A stretch of DNA of 64,000 bases, taken from contig JAYKAV010002788.1 of the NCBI GenBank assembly GCA_035582835.1, positions 3,403,049-3,467,048 of the forward strand, read 5' to 3'. Below are positions 52,441 to 64,000 of this stretch, piece after piece. The translations under genes and the position numbers were made by a program. The stretch's first letter is position 1. Each line of letters opens with the position of its first letter. The notes under the pieces are model-generated. The model ran no database searches, had not been told where the DNA came from, and saw nothing but the letters and a program-made list of their open reading frames with translations. The DNA is from Phoebastria nigripes (taxonomy: Eukaryota > Chordata > Aves > Procellariiformes > Diomedeidae).

Positions 52441-55400
52441 CAGCTCTCCGTTGTTCAGATGGCCCTTTCGTGGGGGCGGTCCATCCCTCCTTCGCCTCGC
52501 TCCCTGCCGGCAAGCCAGCGATGACCAATTTACCCCAGAGCAGCCCAGGAATGGCACTCTCTGCAGCTTTCCTTTCTGTTGCTTTCGTTTTATTTAGTGC
52601 TGTCTTCCCATCCTTAACCACATGCTGGATTTGCCTCCAGTTTTGAGTCAAGCTCTCATTCCTGCCCCTGAGGTGCATTTCCCAGGATCACCCAAAGCAC
52701 ATTGCTGTTTCCTCTGCACCCGCTTTGCTCCTTTGCTTCCCTTCAGGAGGGCTGCCCTTCACAAAAGGCAGCTCCCAAACCCGTGGGGACTGCACCACGT
52801 ACACACACACATGCAACCAGCTCCACGTTAACCAAGACCTAAGATAACCCAAAGCATGAGAAAAAAAAAAAGAGCTCTGTGTATAGTCAGTACCTGGAGC
52901 TAAACAGAGATATTCTACCCCTCATATTTTTTTTGTTAATTGTTGCTCTGGACATTTTTGTTTTATCAGATGGGGAATGACACTCGAGACCTAACTAATT
53001 TGTGCCTCTTGTCAATGGCTCTTTGTTTTCTTTTAGGTTTTTTTTTCCTTATTTTTTCCCTGACCCTATAATAATTTCTTTGTTCCCTTTGGTAAACTGG
53101 CCACTCGGATCATTATATTCCTGCAAGGCAGGCCTGTCTTAAACCTGGCCGAATTATTACTCATAATAGCAGCAACATCCGCTGGGATGGCAGCGATGCA
53201 CAGCAGCCAGGGCTCCCTCTGCTAGGCACCACGCAAAAAATCACACTACCCAGCTCTGGAGTGACCAGGACAAAAGAGATTGAACCCCAGATGAGAAAGC
53301 ACCTTTTTCTTATAAAACCAGATGAAACACTTTGGACTTTTCCTTCGTAGGTACTTTATTGCCCTTGTTAATGGCAGGCTTTCTGTCTATACTCGTGTAG
53401 GCTAGCAGCAAGGTACTAACAAACTAATAAACAAAGCGGAGGCAGGGTGCAGGCCCAGGCGGTTGCCCGTACAGTTAAATGGTTGGCATTGCGTCCTTGC
53501 ATGAGTTTGTCCCAGACCAAGCGAACATTCCCGCAGCTGGCGCCCAGGCATGTTTCGGGAGCTGGGGTGGGCCAGGGAGGGTTCCCGGCAGGCGGTTTGG
53601 GCACAGCTCTCCTGCTCCGGGGGGACAAGAGCTTGTCCCTCTGGGGATGGCTGGGCACACCGATGGGTCTTGGGGGCGGAAAACATTCCCTGGCCTGTCT
53701 TATTAATTTATGTAGCTGTAGCCTTGGTGTCTCGGCACTGCACAGCTTTTAATGGATTTACTCATCCCAGCATCCCTGCGGGGCAGGGAAGCGCTGCTCA
53801 GCCCCCGGGTCTGACAGGAAAAACACACCCGTGAGGACACTGAAAGGCCAACGTGGCTCCAGAGCAGCCTTCAGCTCCTTGTTTCCCAACCTCCTGCCCC
53901 AGTCCCAGGGCTCGAAGCCCCTCGCATCGATGAAGACGAGCCAGCCAAGGAGATGTGCCCCAGGTCTGGTGGGGTTGCTGCCCAGGACCGCACAGGGCGA
54001 GACAGGGACACCTTCTCTGAGCTCTGCGGCTGAGACAAAACCCAGCCTGGTGAGGCTGGGCGCCTTAAAGCATGCACCGGGCAAGTCTGGTCCCGAGAAC
54101 AGGGTCAGGCTTGCACTTAACCTGACCCTTAGGGACTTGCAGAAGCTTAGGCAGGGACCTGGCTCCTCCACCCCGTACGCTTTTCCTTACTGGGATGTAT
54201 GAGGCCTCGGGGCCTCTCGGAGACCACATATCAAATCCATACGGATAGTTTGTGCAGAGGAAATTGGTGGGGTCAGGAAGAGCAGAAAGTGCTCAGTGCT
54301 TTACAGCTGCATTGCCTGAAGTTCCTCTGCTGAGAAAAACAGAAAGCAGTTCAGCATCATGAATTTTTCATGTTCACTTTCCCCATGCCTGTGTTAACAG
54401 GGAGATGATCAGTCTTTTAGCTACTGGGTCATCTGTCTCTGCTCTTGGATCGTGTCCATCACCATGGTGTCAGGGACTGCGAATACAGAGAATCTGTGTT
54501 CATTAATTAAGGCATTATATGAAAATGCACTGTTTTATCTACAATCATATTTTGAGATTTTTTTTATAAGCAATATCATTATTTTGAGACCTGAACAGTC
54601 ACAACTGGACCTTTTGACAGAGTGCCTTCAGGTTTCCAGGCCAGCTCCCAGGCACACGTTTAATGTCCCTGCAGAGCCCTGCGCACCTCGGGTGAGGATC
54701 TGCGGCAGGAGGAGGGTGTCGGGAGCCGCAGCTCCCCGCTGGCGGTGCAGCAGGCGGCCCTGCCCCAAGCCACCCAGCTGCAGCAAGCACACCCCTGGCC
54801 ATAACCCGGCAACGAGCTTTTCTCCGGCCAGCTGCCAGCCTGAGGCTCTGCAGGGCAGGGATGGATCCAGGGGCCACATGGACCCAGGCTGTGAGGCTTC
54901 GGCTGTATTTATCCCAGCCTTTTGTTCTTCCCAGCTCACCTCTCGCTGACACCTGCACACCTCCTATGTGGTGGGAATATTTGTGCCTCTCCCTGCTCCA
55001 GGGCGCTGACAGCAGAGGTGCAGTGAGCGCCCATTATCCACACAGGGTGAGGCTGCAAAATTGGACCCCACCGAGGAGGTGAAACCTGCTTATGGCCTTT
55101 CCCTAATTATTATTCTCCTTGCTGAGTCTTCTCCTTGCTCGGTACTGCCTCTGGTAGGAAAGATGTTTGTCTTGCATTATCAAAACAGCTTAAAAGCAAA
55201 AAGAAAACTCAGCAAAATGAAAACTACCACCAACAAAAAAAAATCCACGCAAGAAATCTGGGCCTCATCCACTCTTCTGTTAATTAGCCTTAAAGAAAAC
55301 AATAAAACCAGAAAGCAAAGCAAAAGCCGACTGAGGTAACTGGGACGGGCTGCTGGAGAAGCAGGAGCTGTGGGAAATGGGGAGATGGCCGCGGAGAGCA

Positions 55401-58400
55401 TCACCTTGCAGAGAGCCCCAGATTTCTGAGGTCTGCTTCTCCCCCAAGCCCCATTTCATAGCAAATCAGAGTAGATGGGGTAATTATCGCAGCTGTGTTT
55501 TGGGCTGGTTTAAGAGGTTGTACTTTCCCAGCTGCCTTTGGAGTGCAACAGCAGTGGCAGGCAGCATTCCTGCCAGCACAGCCCGGCCCAGCTAAATCCA
55601 CCGAAACAAGCAACCAGCCAGCCTTCTGCAAGAACTCACTGGGTGATTTTTGCCTGTTCATTTTCAATGACAAGTTTCTGAGGAAAACAGTAGCATTTTA
55701 AAAACCACACGTACAGCCAAAAAAGCTTGTGGACTTTCCCCTCCTCCTCTCTAGCAAATACTTTGCTGCTTCTTTTACAATGCCATTTCTGTTGACGTAA
55801 AGTGAAGATAAGAAATGTTTGCCCGCGCTGCCTCGCTCAGTTTTCCATGTGTGGCTTCTGGCTGATTTGCCATGTGTCCCTGCTGAGGTCTCAATCCACT
55901 TTCGACTGAAAGCATCCGGGTCCTTGCCTAGCTTATCATGCCGACACAGCTGGCAACCTATTAATCTCCTGCTCCTGATGCCTTTACTTCAGTGGGAAAG
56001 CTCTGGTGCCTTTTAGTGGTTTGTATTTGTAGGTAACAGAGGCTGGTGCTCAAAGCCCCTAGGTCACCTTTCCATGAAAACCCCTCTCCTTAACTGTTGG
56101 AGCGGGGGAGGTTCAGCATTTTCATCCTTCTTGCTCTGGCACTCTTTTTCAAAGGTATGGAGAACCGTAAAGCAGTGGGAGAAGTAGGTTTGAAGCCAGG
56201 ATCCCATTATCTACCAGTAATGCTTTGCCCTTGTTCACATCTTTAATCTGAGGACTTCAAGACATCGAAGAAATATCTTCTCATACACTGATAAACTGAG
56301 GCTCAGTTTGCACTCTGCAGAAGCTTTCCTGTAGAGCTATGTTTTTAGGCACATGAATTCTGCCTTCTCCCTCCCTCCCCACCTAACAGAGGACACTAGT
56401 CTGGCAAGGTTATCCAGCAAAGGAGTCCTTTGAATCTCAGTCTGTTCAGAAAACTGTTTTAAACCAGGCTGGCTGGTGAAAATAAACCACCCAGGAAGGG
56501 TTTGCCTTGTAGGGCCGTGTTGGTAGTACCGTTCTGGCAACTCTTTCTTTCGAAATCCAGCTAAATCCTCAGGCAGAGGGAGGTTTGTGAGCAGGAAAGC
56601 TGGGACTAGAATGGCAATTTCCTGAGCCTGGCCTTGTACACTGGCCAGGCGACGCTCTGGCTGCTAACAGAATNGTTAGTGAGGGACTCACAGGTAGAGA
56701 CGGGACACTTGAAAGGGAAAAAATAACTTACATTGTGGCTGGCTTCTACGTCTGATTATGTATACCTATTATGGCTAAAAATTTCTGGCCTGGATACCTG
56801 GGAATTGAAGGTTTTCATCCTGTCCCTGAAAAAGAAGAGAAACATAATGCCTGGCTAACTGCTTTCCAGTATCCCAAACCTGCTTACAGTTCCTCTCCCA
56901 AAGCAGATTTCTGGTGGGGTGAAGCACAGCGTGCTGAGAAGTACCTGCTCCTCCCCAGCTGTGGCCGCCAGCGCTGGGGAGGTGGGCTGGACTCAGGACT
57001 GAGCTGGCTCAGCTAAGCTGGGGATCAGGGAGGCACCCGGGAGCCTCCACATACAAACGCCTGAGCCAGGACACTGCAGATTTGGACGGCAGGGTTTCCT
57101 CTGCACTAAGTGAATCATGTTCTTTGCTTTCCTGCCTCTGTGTTACCATGCAGCACAGAAAAAGCCATAGCTTTTCCCCCTCTCTTAAGCTGCCCCAGAG
57201 CCAGCTGTGGATGCTGTCCGGTGATGCCCAGCCTCGAAGTCGGGCAGCTATCAGGGAAGCACAGCCTGCTCACTTTCAATAAAACTGACACTTGTGCTGG
57301 CTTGTTCCAAGCCTTTTAATCTCCACCAAGAAGATCCTAGCAACTGCTTTCAGAAAATTCTCTTTAAATGTGGAAAGGGAAAAGGCTTTTCAGCAGTGGC
57401 CATGGGGTTCTTCCAAGTTTGATACCAAGAGGAAGCACTTGGCTCCAAAAGAGATAACACTAGGACCGATCATTGTTTTTCATACTTTAAGAGTAATCAA
57501 CTAAAAATGCACGGGCCAAACTGTCCACGGAGGCACGTCAGCACAGACCCATTGGCTGGGGCAAGCTTCACTGGGGAGGGGGGGTGCAGAAGTGAGCGTG
57601 GGAGCATCCCTTCAGAGCAGACGGGTCTCTCTGCCCCCCTCACCTCCCAGCACCATTGACAGAAGTTAAGTCCCCTGTTAGGAAGCTGCTCTCACCCCCC
57701 ATGAAACGTGGGCTCATGCAAGGACGCGTATGGCCCAGCGAGAGGTGCCCCTGGGGACATCCCACGGCGGTGGGGAGGCAGTGGGGTTCTCCAGGGAGTA
57801 CTGATCTCTGTTCACCCTGGCTACTGACCATTTCAGCCTGATCTGGGCATATTTTACAAGCACTGTAAGATATTGCTCAGCATTATGAGGCTGTTCAGTG
57901 TCCTGGTTCTCTGTGCCTGTGGGAGACACGGACTGTCTGTTCCCTTGCATTCCCCTTCCTCTCGCAATGTTTGCATTTGCGTTTAAGATGTGCAAAACCT
58001 GCCTCCTTCCACCTGCCTCATTGCTTACTGTCTCCCTCTGCGCTCACTGCTCTGCCCCATCAGCCTGGGCTCTGGCTGCCTCTTCCCGGTCCTCCAGCCA
58101 GGTCTGATCACATTATCCTCTGTCACAACTTATTTGCAAACTGGGACCTTATTCTTAAATACAGACCCACATCCAAAATGCAAAGAGATATCCCTGCATT
58201 TACTTCATCAGTATGTAAGAGTGTCAGCATTTTTAGGTCTGGCCACCGAGGACTCCCTGGTCCAGATACAAGCTCTGCATCTCCCATTGCACAGCTGGAG
58301 TGCCCCCGGCACCTCCCAGCTCTCCCTCTGGAGGTCTGGGAGATCAGGCTCCTTACATCTGTTGTGCTACGAGGGTGGACATTTTGGGGAGGAAACCCCA

Positions 58401-61400
58401 GGTCTGGCAGGCTGCTCTGGAACTTGGCTCCCTTCTGAAGCAACCCTGAGGCCTGAAACTCTGGCAAGGTGAGGGGTTCGGGTACGGTGTGCAGGTGAGA
58501 TGCATGGAGCGGGGTGATGAATTTTTGTGCACATGGACTGCTGGGGTTCATCCCCATTCAAAGAGACTCTGGGTGTCTAATTAGTATAAAAACAAAACAG
58601 ATGCCTGACATAACCCTGAGAGGAAAACCGATAAAGGTCTTTTAGCTTGGCTAGAAAAGAAAATGTCTGCTGTAGAGAAAAGACCTCTGAGATACAGATG
58701 ACTTCAGGAACACAGATTACGACACTGAAGATTGGGATAGGAGTGTACATGGGAGATGGTGGATTGCAGTCTAGGCTTGGGCATGAAGGCCATGGAGATC
58801 TACCTGTGGGGTCATGTGAAGATGCCCATAAATGCAGGTCACCTCAGCTCAAGCATGGGTGAAGGGTGAAGACAGCGCTCACAGCAGGGNTGAGAGCAGG
58901 GCTGGAGCAGGAACCGGCAGAGGCAGCCAGCAGGGTTTCTTCCCAGGAGTGCTACAAATGTCAGGAAGGCTGTGACAGAAAAGTTACCCCCTAGTCTGTC
59001 CTGACAGGGAGGGGGGTTGCGTAGCAGGAAGGAAAGTTTTTCCCAGCTGTCAGAGAGAGCAGCGGACTAGGATTTTGACAGCTGTTTTGGGAGTCCACCT
59101 GGAGAACTGATAGGGTTGTGGCAGCTAAGAAAAGCTAGTAAGGGGTTTCACATATGGGCTGACGGGCAGTGTAGCAAAGAGCATCCGTCCTGCGGATACC
59201 ATGCCTGTTTCGAGTGCTAGCTGCTCTGCCCCTGGCTCCTCAGAGACGTGTGTCCAAACTGAGCTGTCGTTTCTCTGCTCAGCTCTCTCCTCCGCCACTC
59301 TCACCAGCCCCACCAATGTGCAGCACATTGCCCAAGCATGTTTTCTTCTCCTCCAGCTTAGTCCTTGGATTTACCTTCATCTCTCTGGATTGTCTCTGCA
59401 AACTGAGGCTCCTGGGGCAGAAATAGTATGGCAGGTTATAAATCCCAGTGAGCAGGAGGGCAATGAAATGCAGTATGCCACAGGGCAGGGGCAGTTCCTT
59501 CATTCAGATTTTTGGCAAAACTGGTATCTTTGTTATTTTTCTTACTGAGACATTTATCTGCCACCACCGACATCTTACCCAGTCTGTCCCCAGCAGTGCC
59601 CAGGCGACCTGCTGGGGCCACTGCTCGGTCCCNGCTCAGACCGGCAGGGAGAGCCCTGGGAAGAGCAGCCGGTCCGGAGCAGAGCTCCCGCCTCTGGTGT
59701 GCCTGGAGGGGTGTGGGGCAGCCCTAGGGTGGTGAGGGGCTTCAGGACAAGCAGGCAAATTGGTGACTGTCACACAAAATACAGGACATGCAGCACTTTT
59801 GAGCAGCTGTGACCCCAGATCAGCTGAAAAGGATTTTGAAAGCGAGATAAAGGGATCGCCTCCCACCGTGGTTCCCCTGCAGAGGCACTGCAGATAGCAG
59901 GTCAGGGTTAATTTGTTTTCTGAATTAACTAGGAATTTGGGAGGCTTGAAGCAATTGTGCTTTGTTTTGTTTTGTTTTTCAGGTTTATCTCAACAATCCT
60001 TTTTGCCTGTGCATTTTTGGTAGCGTCTTCTCAATCAGAACTTAGCTGGAGGGGTAGGGAGAGTTTATTGTGTTAATAATGTGTGCTGGTTACTNATCCC
60101 TTTCCCCAGGTAGCGAAAACTTCCCTGAGATCAATATCTTGGGTGATGAAAACGTTCTTTAAAAAAAGCCCTGGCAAATATTTTTTTTTTAATTACAAAT
60201 CAAATCTATAATAAAAGCAGCAATATCTTGTACTTCTCTAGCCCTTTTCCCTCCTAGTTCTCAAAGAACAGCCTCAAAAGCACATCTCTGGAGTCAGAGC
60301 AGGTCAGAGCTGTCCTTTATACAAGCTGCCTTTTCTTTCCCAGGTTGTTGCCCTTTCTTTGCTCCCTCATACTTCCCCCTTCTTTTCTCCCCACCTCCTC
60401 TGCCACCAGCCAGCTCAGCAGCGTCACCGCGATCCTGCTCTTTGGAAAATGAAGGGGTGCATCACAGATGGTTTTTTTCCAGACCTTGGGGTTGCTCTTC
60501 TTGACAAAGAACAGAATCTTGGTGACAGCCCTGCAGAGCAGGCTGCACCCTTCCCTTGAACAAGCAGCAGTGCATCACGTCATGCTCGGAGCGCGCCGCC
60601 TCACTCCCTTGCCTCTCTCTGTGTCAGGCTTTTCAAGTTTCTACAAGAGAAAAAAAAGAAAGCTTTCATTCTACAAGGCTAGCATCCAGTTCATATTTTT
60701 TATATCGCGGGGAAAATGATAAGCCAGGATACAACAATGACCTACTTCACGTCTTGATAAAATAATTTCCTCTCTCTGTCATTTTTCTCAAAGAATAATA
60801 TTTGACTAACACGAGCACGTAAGATAGAGCAAGAGCTTTTCTGTGAACTGGCTGATAATACACCAGATTCAGCCCTGAGACAGACAACTGCCACCCTGTT
60901 GACCAACGTGGAGTTAAGCCTGTTTATCCCCCAGCTCAGAGCTCTGAAAACAATTGGGTTCAAACCCGTAAGATGCGTGCATGCGATAGGGCTGAGGCCG
61001 AAAGCTTCGGAGACAGCAGCTATCTGTCACAGCATCCCTCCATCAATGCACCCTCAGCCCACCGCCAGCACGGCTGCCCGGGAGCTGCTCTGACTTGCTG
61101 CTGTGGTACAAACAGGCCCCCCCTCTGCAAAACAACTGGTTAGCTCATCCTCTTACACAAAAGGCTACTGTATTTGGTAGGGTACATTACAGTATAGGGC
61201 AACCATGCAGCTCTGAATCCACTCACGCCCCCCTCCCCGAGCACAGAAACAATGCAGAGCGTTATAGCTATCTCACTGGAGCCTACTTAGCTCAATGCAT
61301 TGACTGTATTTGTCTACTGAAGGTGTTTAAAAATGTGCACGTGGCATTTTTTGCTCGCAGCATTTGCATGAAGAGCTTTCTCACATCATCTTTCGACACC

Positions 61401-61733
61401 GTTCAAACGGATTGTCACCCAGTGCATATTGCCTGCCCTCTCACCTCCCACCTACAGGAGTTTTCCTTGTGGTTGTGCATCTTTCCTCTTAATGAGTTCT
61501 CATCGCAGCATTGATACGGGCCACAGATTTGCCATTTGTCACTGCAGATAAGAGGTGACATTGCTCAGGCATCCTTGTATTCTCAGTTGGGTCATATTCC
61601 GTCCTGGCGTCAGAGATCGCAGTACGTCTGCTCACCTTCAGCAGGCACACTGTCCAAAATGGACAGAAATTCATCTGCTGTCATGACTCCAGCATGCCAT
61701 CACTCACTGCCCAAGAAGGCCAAAGCCAACCAG
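52441..61733. other. Non-coding DNA
   Basis: Over 9 kb of moderate-GC sequence. Open frames on both strands are short, overlap each other and have no recognisable domains. No tRNA, snRNA or CRISPR-like array is seen. A splice-acceptor-like T-rich tract ending CAG at about 59963-59982 is not followed by a recognisable exon. Confidence 0.5.
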
Positions 61734-61797
61734 TATACGGTATTTACTGTATTTACCGTCAGCTTATTTACCGTCAGCATATTTACCGTATGCTGAC
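61734..61797. repeat. Short tandem array with hairpin
   Basis: Three to four copies of a unit of about 15 bp, TATTTACCGTCAGC(T/A), lie at 61741-61790. The last copy ends in an 8-bp perfect inverted repeat, GTCAGCAT (61773-61780) and ATGCTGAC (61790-61797), around a 9-base loop. Confidence 0.75.
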
Positions 61798-64000
61798 TTC
61801 CAGCATCATATGCCATTGCACAGTACTAACAAGGTATGTGATTTATGGAATGCTGCTGACAGTAAAATATAGTTAAAATTTAATTATAGTTCTCCTTTTA
61901 GTTCTTTCCTTGCATAAATGTGGTATGAACCGAGCCTGGTCTATTGTCTTTTCTCCAATTTCTTGTTCCCCGAGGTGGAAAGTTCCTCTGGATTTCTAGA
62001 GGTGGAAAACTACCGACTGCTGGGCTCCGGCAGGAGAAGGGTAACAAGCATCTGGGCACGGTGATGGAGACTCCTCTTGACAGCTCTGCTCCTCAGGCAC
62101 AATGGGCCTTTCTATCAAAGCTTATGTGTGTGGGAGACAACTTTCTCGGCTGCTGCTTGGAGCCTAAAGACTAAACTCTCACAGGGAACTAGAGTGTTAA
62201 AGGCCGTACCTTTTCCCATTGTATATGCCTTTTGTTAGCATTGCCTTGTCTTGGGTAGAGATGCAGCTATGTATACGCTCAGAACCACGCAGAATAAAAA
62301 TGAGACGTTGGACTGCAAATGCGGCTCTGCCCCCTGCACAGAGCAGTAGGGAGAAAATGCATCAGACATAACAGCATCTAGTCTCCATGCTCCATGCAGT
62401 TCTTCAGAAATGACTGAAGATGTTATNCCTTGTCTTGTGTAGACCCTGACTACCTTCAAAGTTTCACTGAAGCGATTTGTTTTCAATTCAGAAGAAGGGA
62501 CACAAGTCTCTGTGCAATTCACCCATTTTCCTCTTGGCTCAGTTGAAGGAAAAGGACCTATAACAATTTCTGGTACTGGGATTGGTACCTGATTTTGATC
62601 AGGGATGTGATTTGTCACCTGTATCACTCCTACACCAAGCTATGTGGTTCACNGTTGAAACAGCAACAGTGCTCAAGATGTTACCACACTACAGGTCGCT
62701 CTGAGCCCCCTCAACCATCACAGCAGAGCAGCCATGCAAAGGCTTCTCACCCCTTTCAGTGAAACATCTGCTGGGCTGAAGCTGTCTAATACTGAATTAA
62801 ACAACCGCTGTGACTTCGCAGCCAGGTGGCTGTGGAGCATGCAGGCTTTAGGGCTGTGCTATGGAGGGAGTAACCCCAGGAACAAGTGTGGCAACAGGCT
62901 GCCGTGGTGGTAACCTTTCAAACAGCTGCAGCTGTTTGCAAAGCGAGCCTGCACCTACACACGTAATGTTTTTCCCTTTCCCAACAAGAATAAGCAGTAT
63001 TAGCTTTATCCCGGCACAACTGCATCGTTACTCTAGGGAGTTAGCTGCCACAGTATTGTTAAAGCAATTCAGCTTTTGTAGGTAGACAGGCTATAATTAC
63101 ACTAAATTAAAATAGAATGCTTTTGTTCTAACCTAGGCATCCCCACGAGGACTTGCACCAAAATAACCAAAGGCACGAATTAAGCCATTTCTGTTATTTT
63201 AGTACATGCCTGAGCGCAGGCAGGCTCCCACTCCGATCCTTCTGGCTGTCAATCCTGGCAAAGCTCAGCTGCCTGGGTGATCTCTTCTCNGGCTTCCTCA
63301 CGGGGGGTCAATATATGAAAGCACCTGACCGGGAAACGCTTCTTGGTTGTAGCCAGGTGCCCTGTGATGTCTCTCTCTGACACTAACTCCTGTATGTGGC
63401 AGCACCATCTTTGATCATTTAGGGGAAGGTAATTCTGCAGGACTGAGGAGTCCCACAGGAGGGTCAGTGGCCCTTACGGGTCTTGAGCATGAGGGTCACA
63501 CTGAACCCCTGTGCTCTGCTGGCTGCTGTGCTCCGTCCCTGCCCGGCTGTGCTCCCCACAGGGAGCGGGTGGGTGATGCTGCCCCGGCGCAGGGCTCCAG
63601 GGAGCTGTTTCTTCCTCACCCCTCCAACTGCATGCACAGGGCATCCAACCTGGGGTCTTCCCAGCTGCCTTTGGCCAGGGAGGACCTTGGCTCTGGCCCT
63701 GCTTTGGGGTGCCCAAAATGTTGTCTAAGTGCACAAGCACCAAGACCCTATGGACAGCCACAGCAGCTGTTCCCACGGAAGAGGCCAGCACGCATAGGAA
63801 AGCAAGATTAGCTGTACTGAGTGCTTATTTCCACGAGGCAGGGCCTTCAGTGGTCAGACCACGCAGCTGCAGGGTTTATAGAAGCAGAAAGACGACAGCC
63901 CCGTAGGCCTGACATTTCCAGCTCCTCCAGTGAGCATGGGACAGGCAGCTGGGGCATGATGGGCAGCTGCGGCACGCTCGAAACCAGCTGCATCATGTGG
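61798..64000. other. Non-coding DNA to the right edge
   Basis: No exon, RNA or repeat family is recognised. A reverse-strand frame at 62235-62627 is interrupted by an N and has no known domain. Confidence 0.5.

Noticed and set aside
60957..60968. GGGTTCAAACCC, resembling a tRNA T-loop
   Set aside because: No A box, acceptor stem or anticodon arm can be built from the preceding 70 bases; it is just a 12-bp palindrome.
62235..62627. Reverse-strand 130-codon frame (VPIPVPEIVIGPFPSTEPRG region)
   Set aside because: Non-random-looking in part but interrupted by an N, with no recognised domain or partner exon.

Overview
The window reads as nuclear DNA of a sauropsid, most probably a bird. It has split vertebrate genes with GT/AG introns, CpG-island promoters, CR1-type LINE fragments (the standard avian/reptilian retroposon), a candidate retroviral solo LTR, and no Alu- or L1-like sequence. 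The species cannot be named from the sequence alone. Isolated single N bases are scattered throughout.

Three genes are recognisable, in the order EGLN1 (+), SPRTN (-), EXOC8 (+). This matches the human chromosome 1q42 block EXOC8-SPRTN-EGLN1. EGLN1 enters from the left without its first exon. Bases 1-6789 are intron 1, exons 2-5 lie at 6790-13057, and a long 3'UTR follows. EGLN1 and SPRTN are tail to tail, about 12 kb apart; that gap holds a candidate solo LTR (16909-17496), an orphan CpG-rich block (about 20255-20510) and a CR1 fragment (about 22660-22875). SPRTN is complete: five coding exons from 34249 down to 29378. SPRTN and EXOC8 are head to head, 428 bp between start codons, with a CpG-island promoter rich in NRF1-like and GC-box motifs. 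EXOC8 is complete in two coding exons (34678-36189 and 36860-37468), whereas the human gene is, as I recall it, intronless.

From about 38.7 kb to the right edge I find no coding exon I can support. That 25 kb holds a GC-rich island with a hexamer array and a degenerate G/C-rich minisatellite (about 47.5-48.5 kb), an (ATT)n microsatellite, an old CR1 fragment (about 52.2-52.4 kb), a small hairpin-forming tandem array (61.74-61.80 kb), and AT-rich homeodomain-motif blocks resembling conserved non-coding elements.

The three genes do unrelated jobs: oxygen sensing through HIF prolyl hydroxylation (EGLN1), DNA-protein crosslink proteolysis at replication forks (SPRTN), and exocytic vesicle tethering (EXOC8). 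Their proximity is conserved synteny and a shared promoter, not an operon. I found no new multi-gene system. The most useful observations are the EXOC8 intron, the divergent PIP-box region of SPRTN, the 72-base A tract in the EGLN1 3'UTR, the candidate solo LTR and the unexplained CpG-rich blocks.
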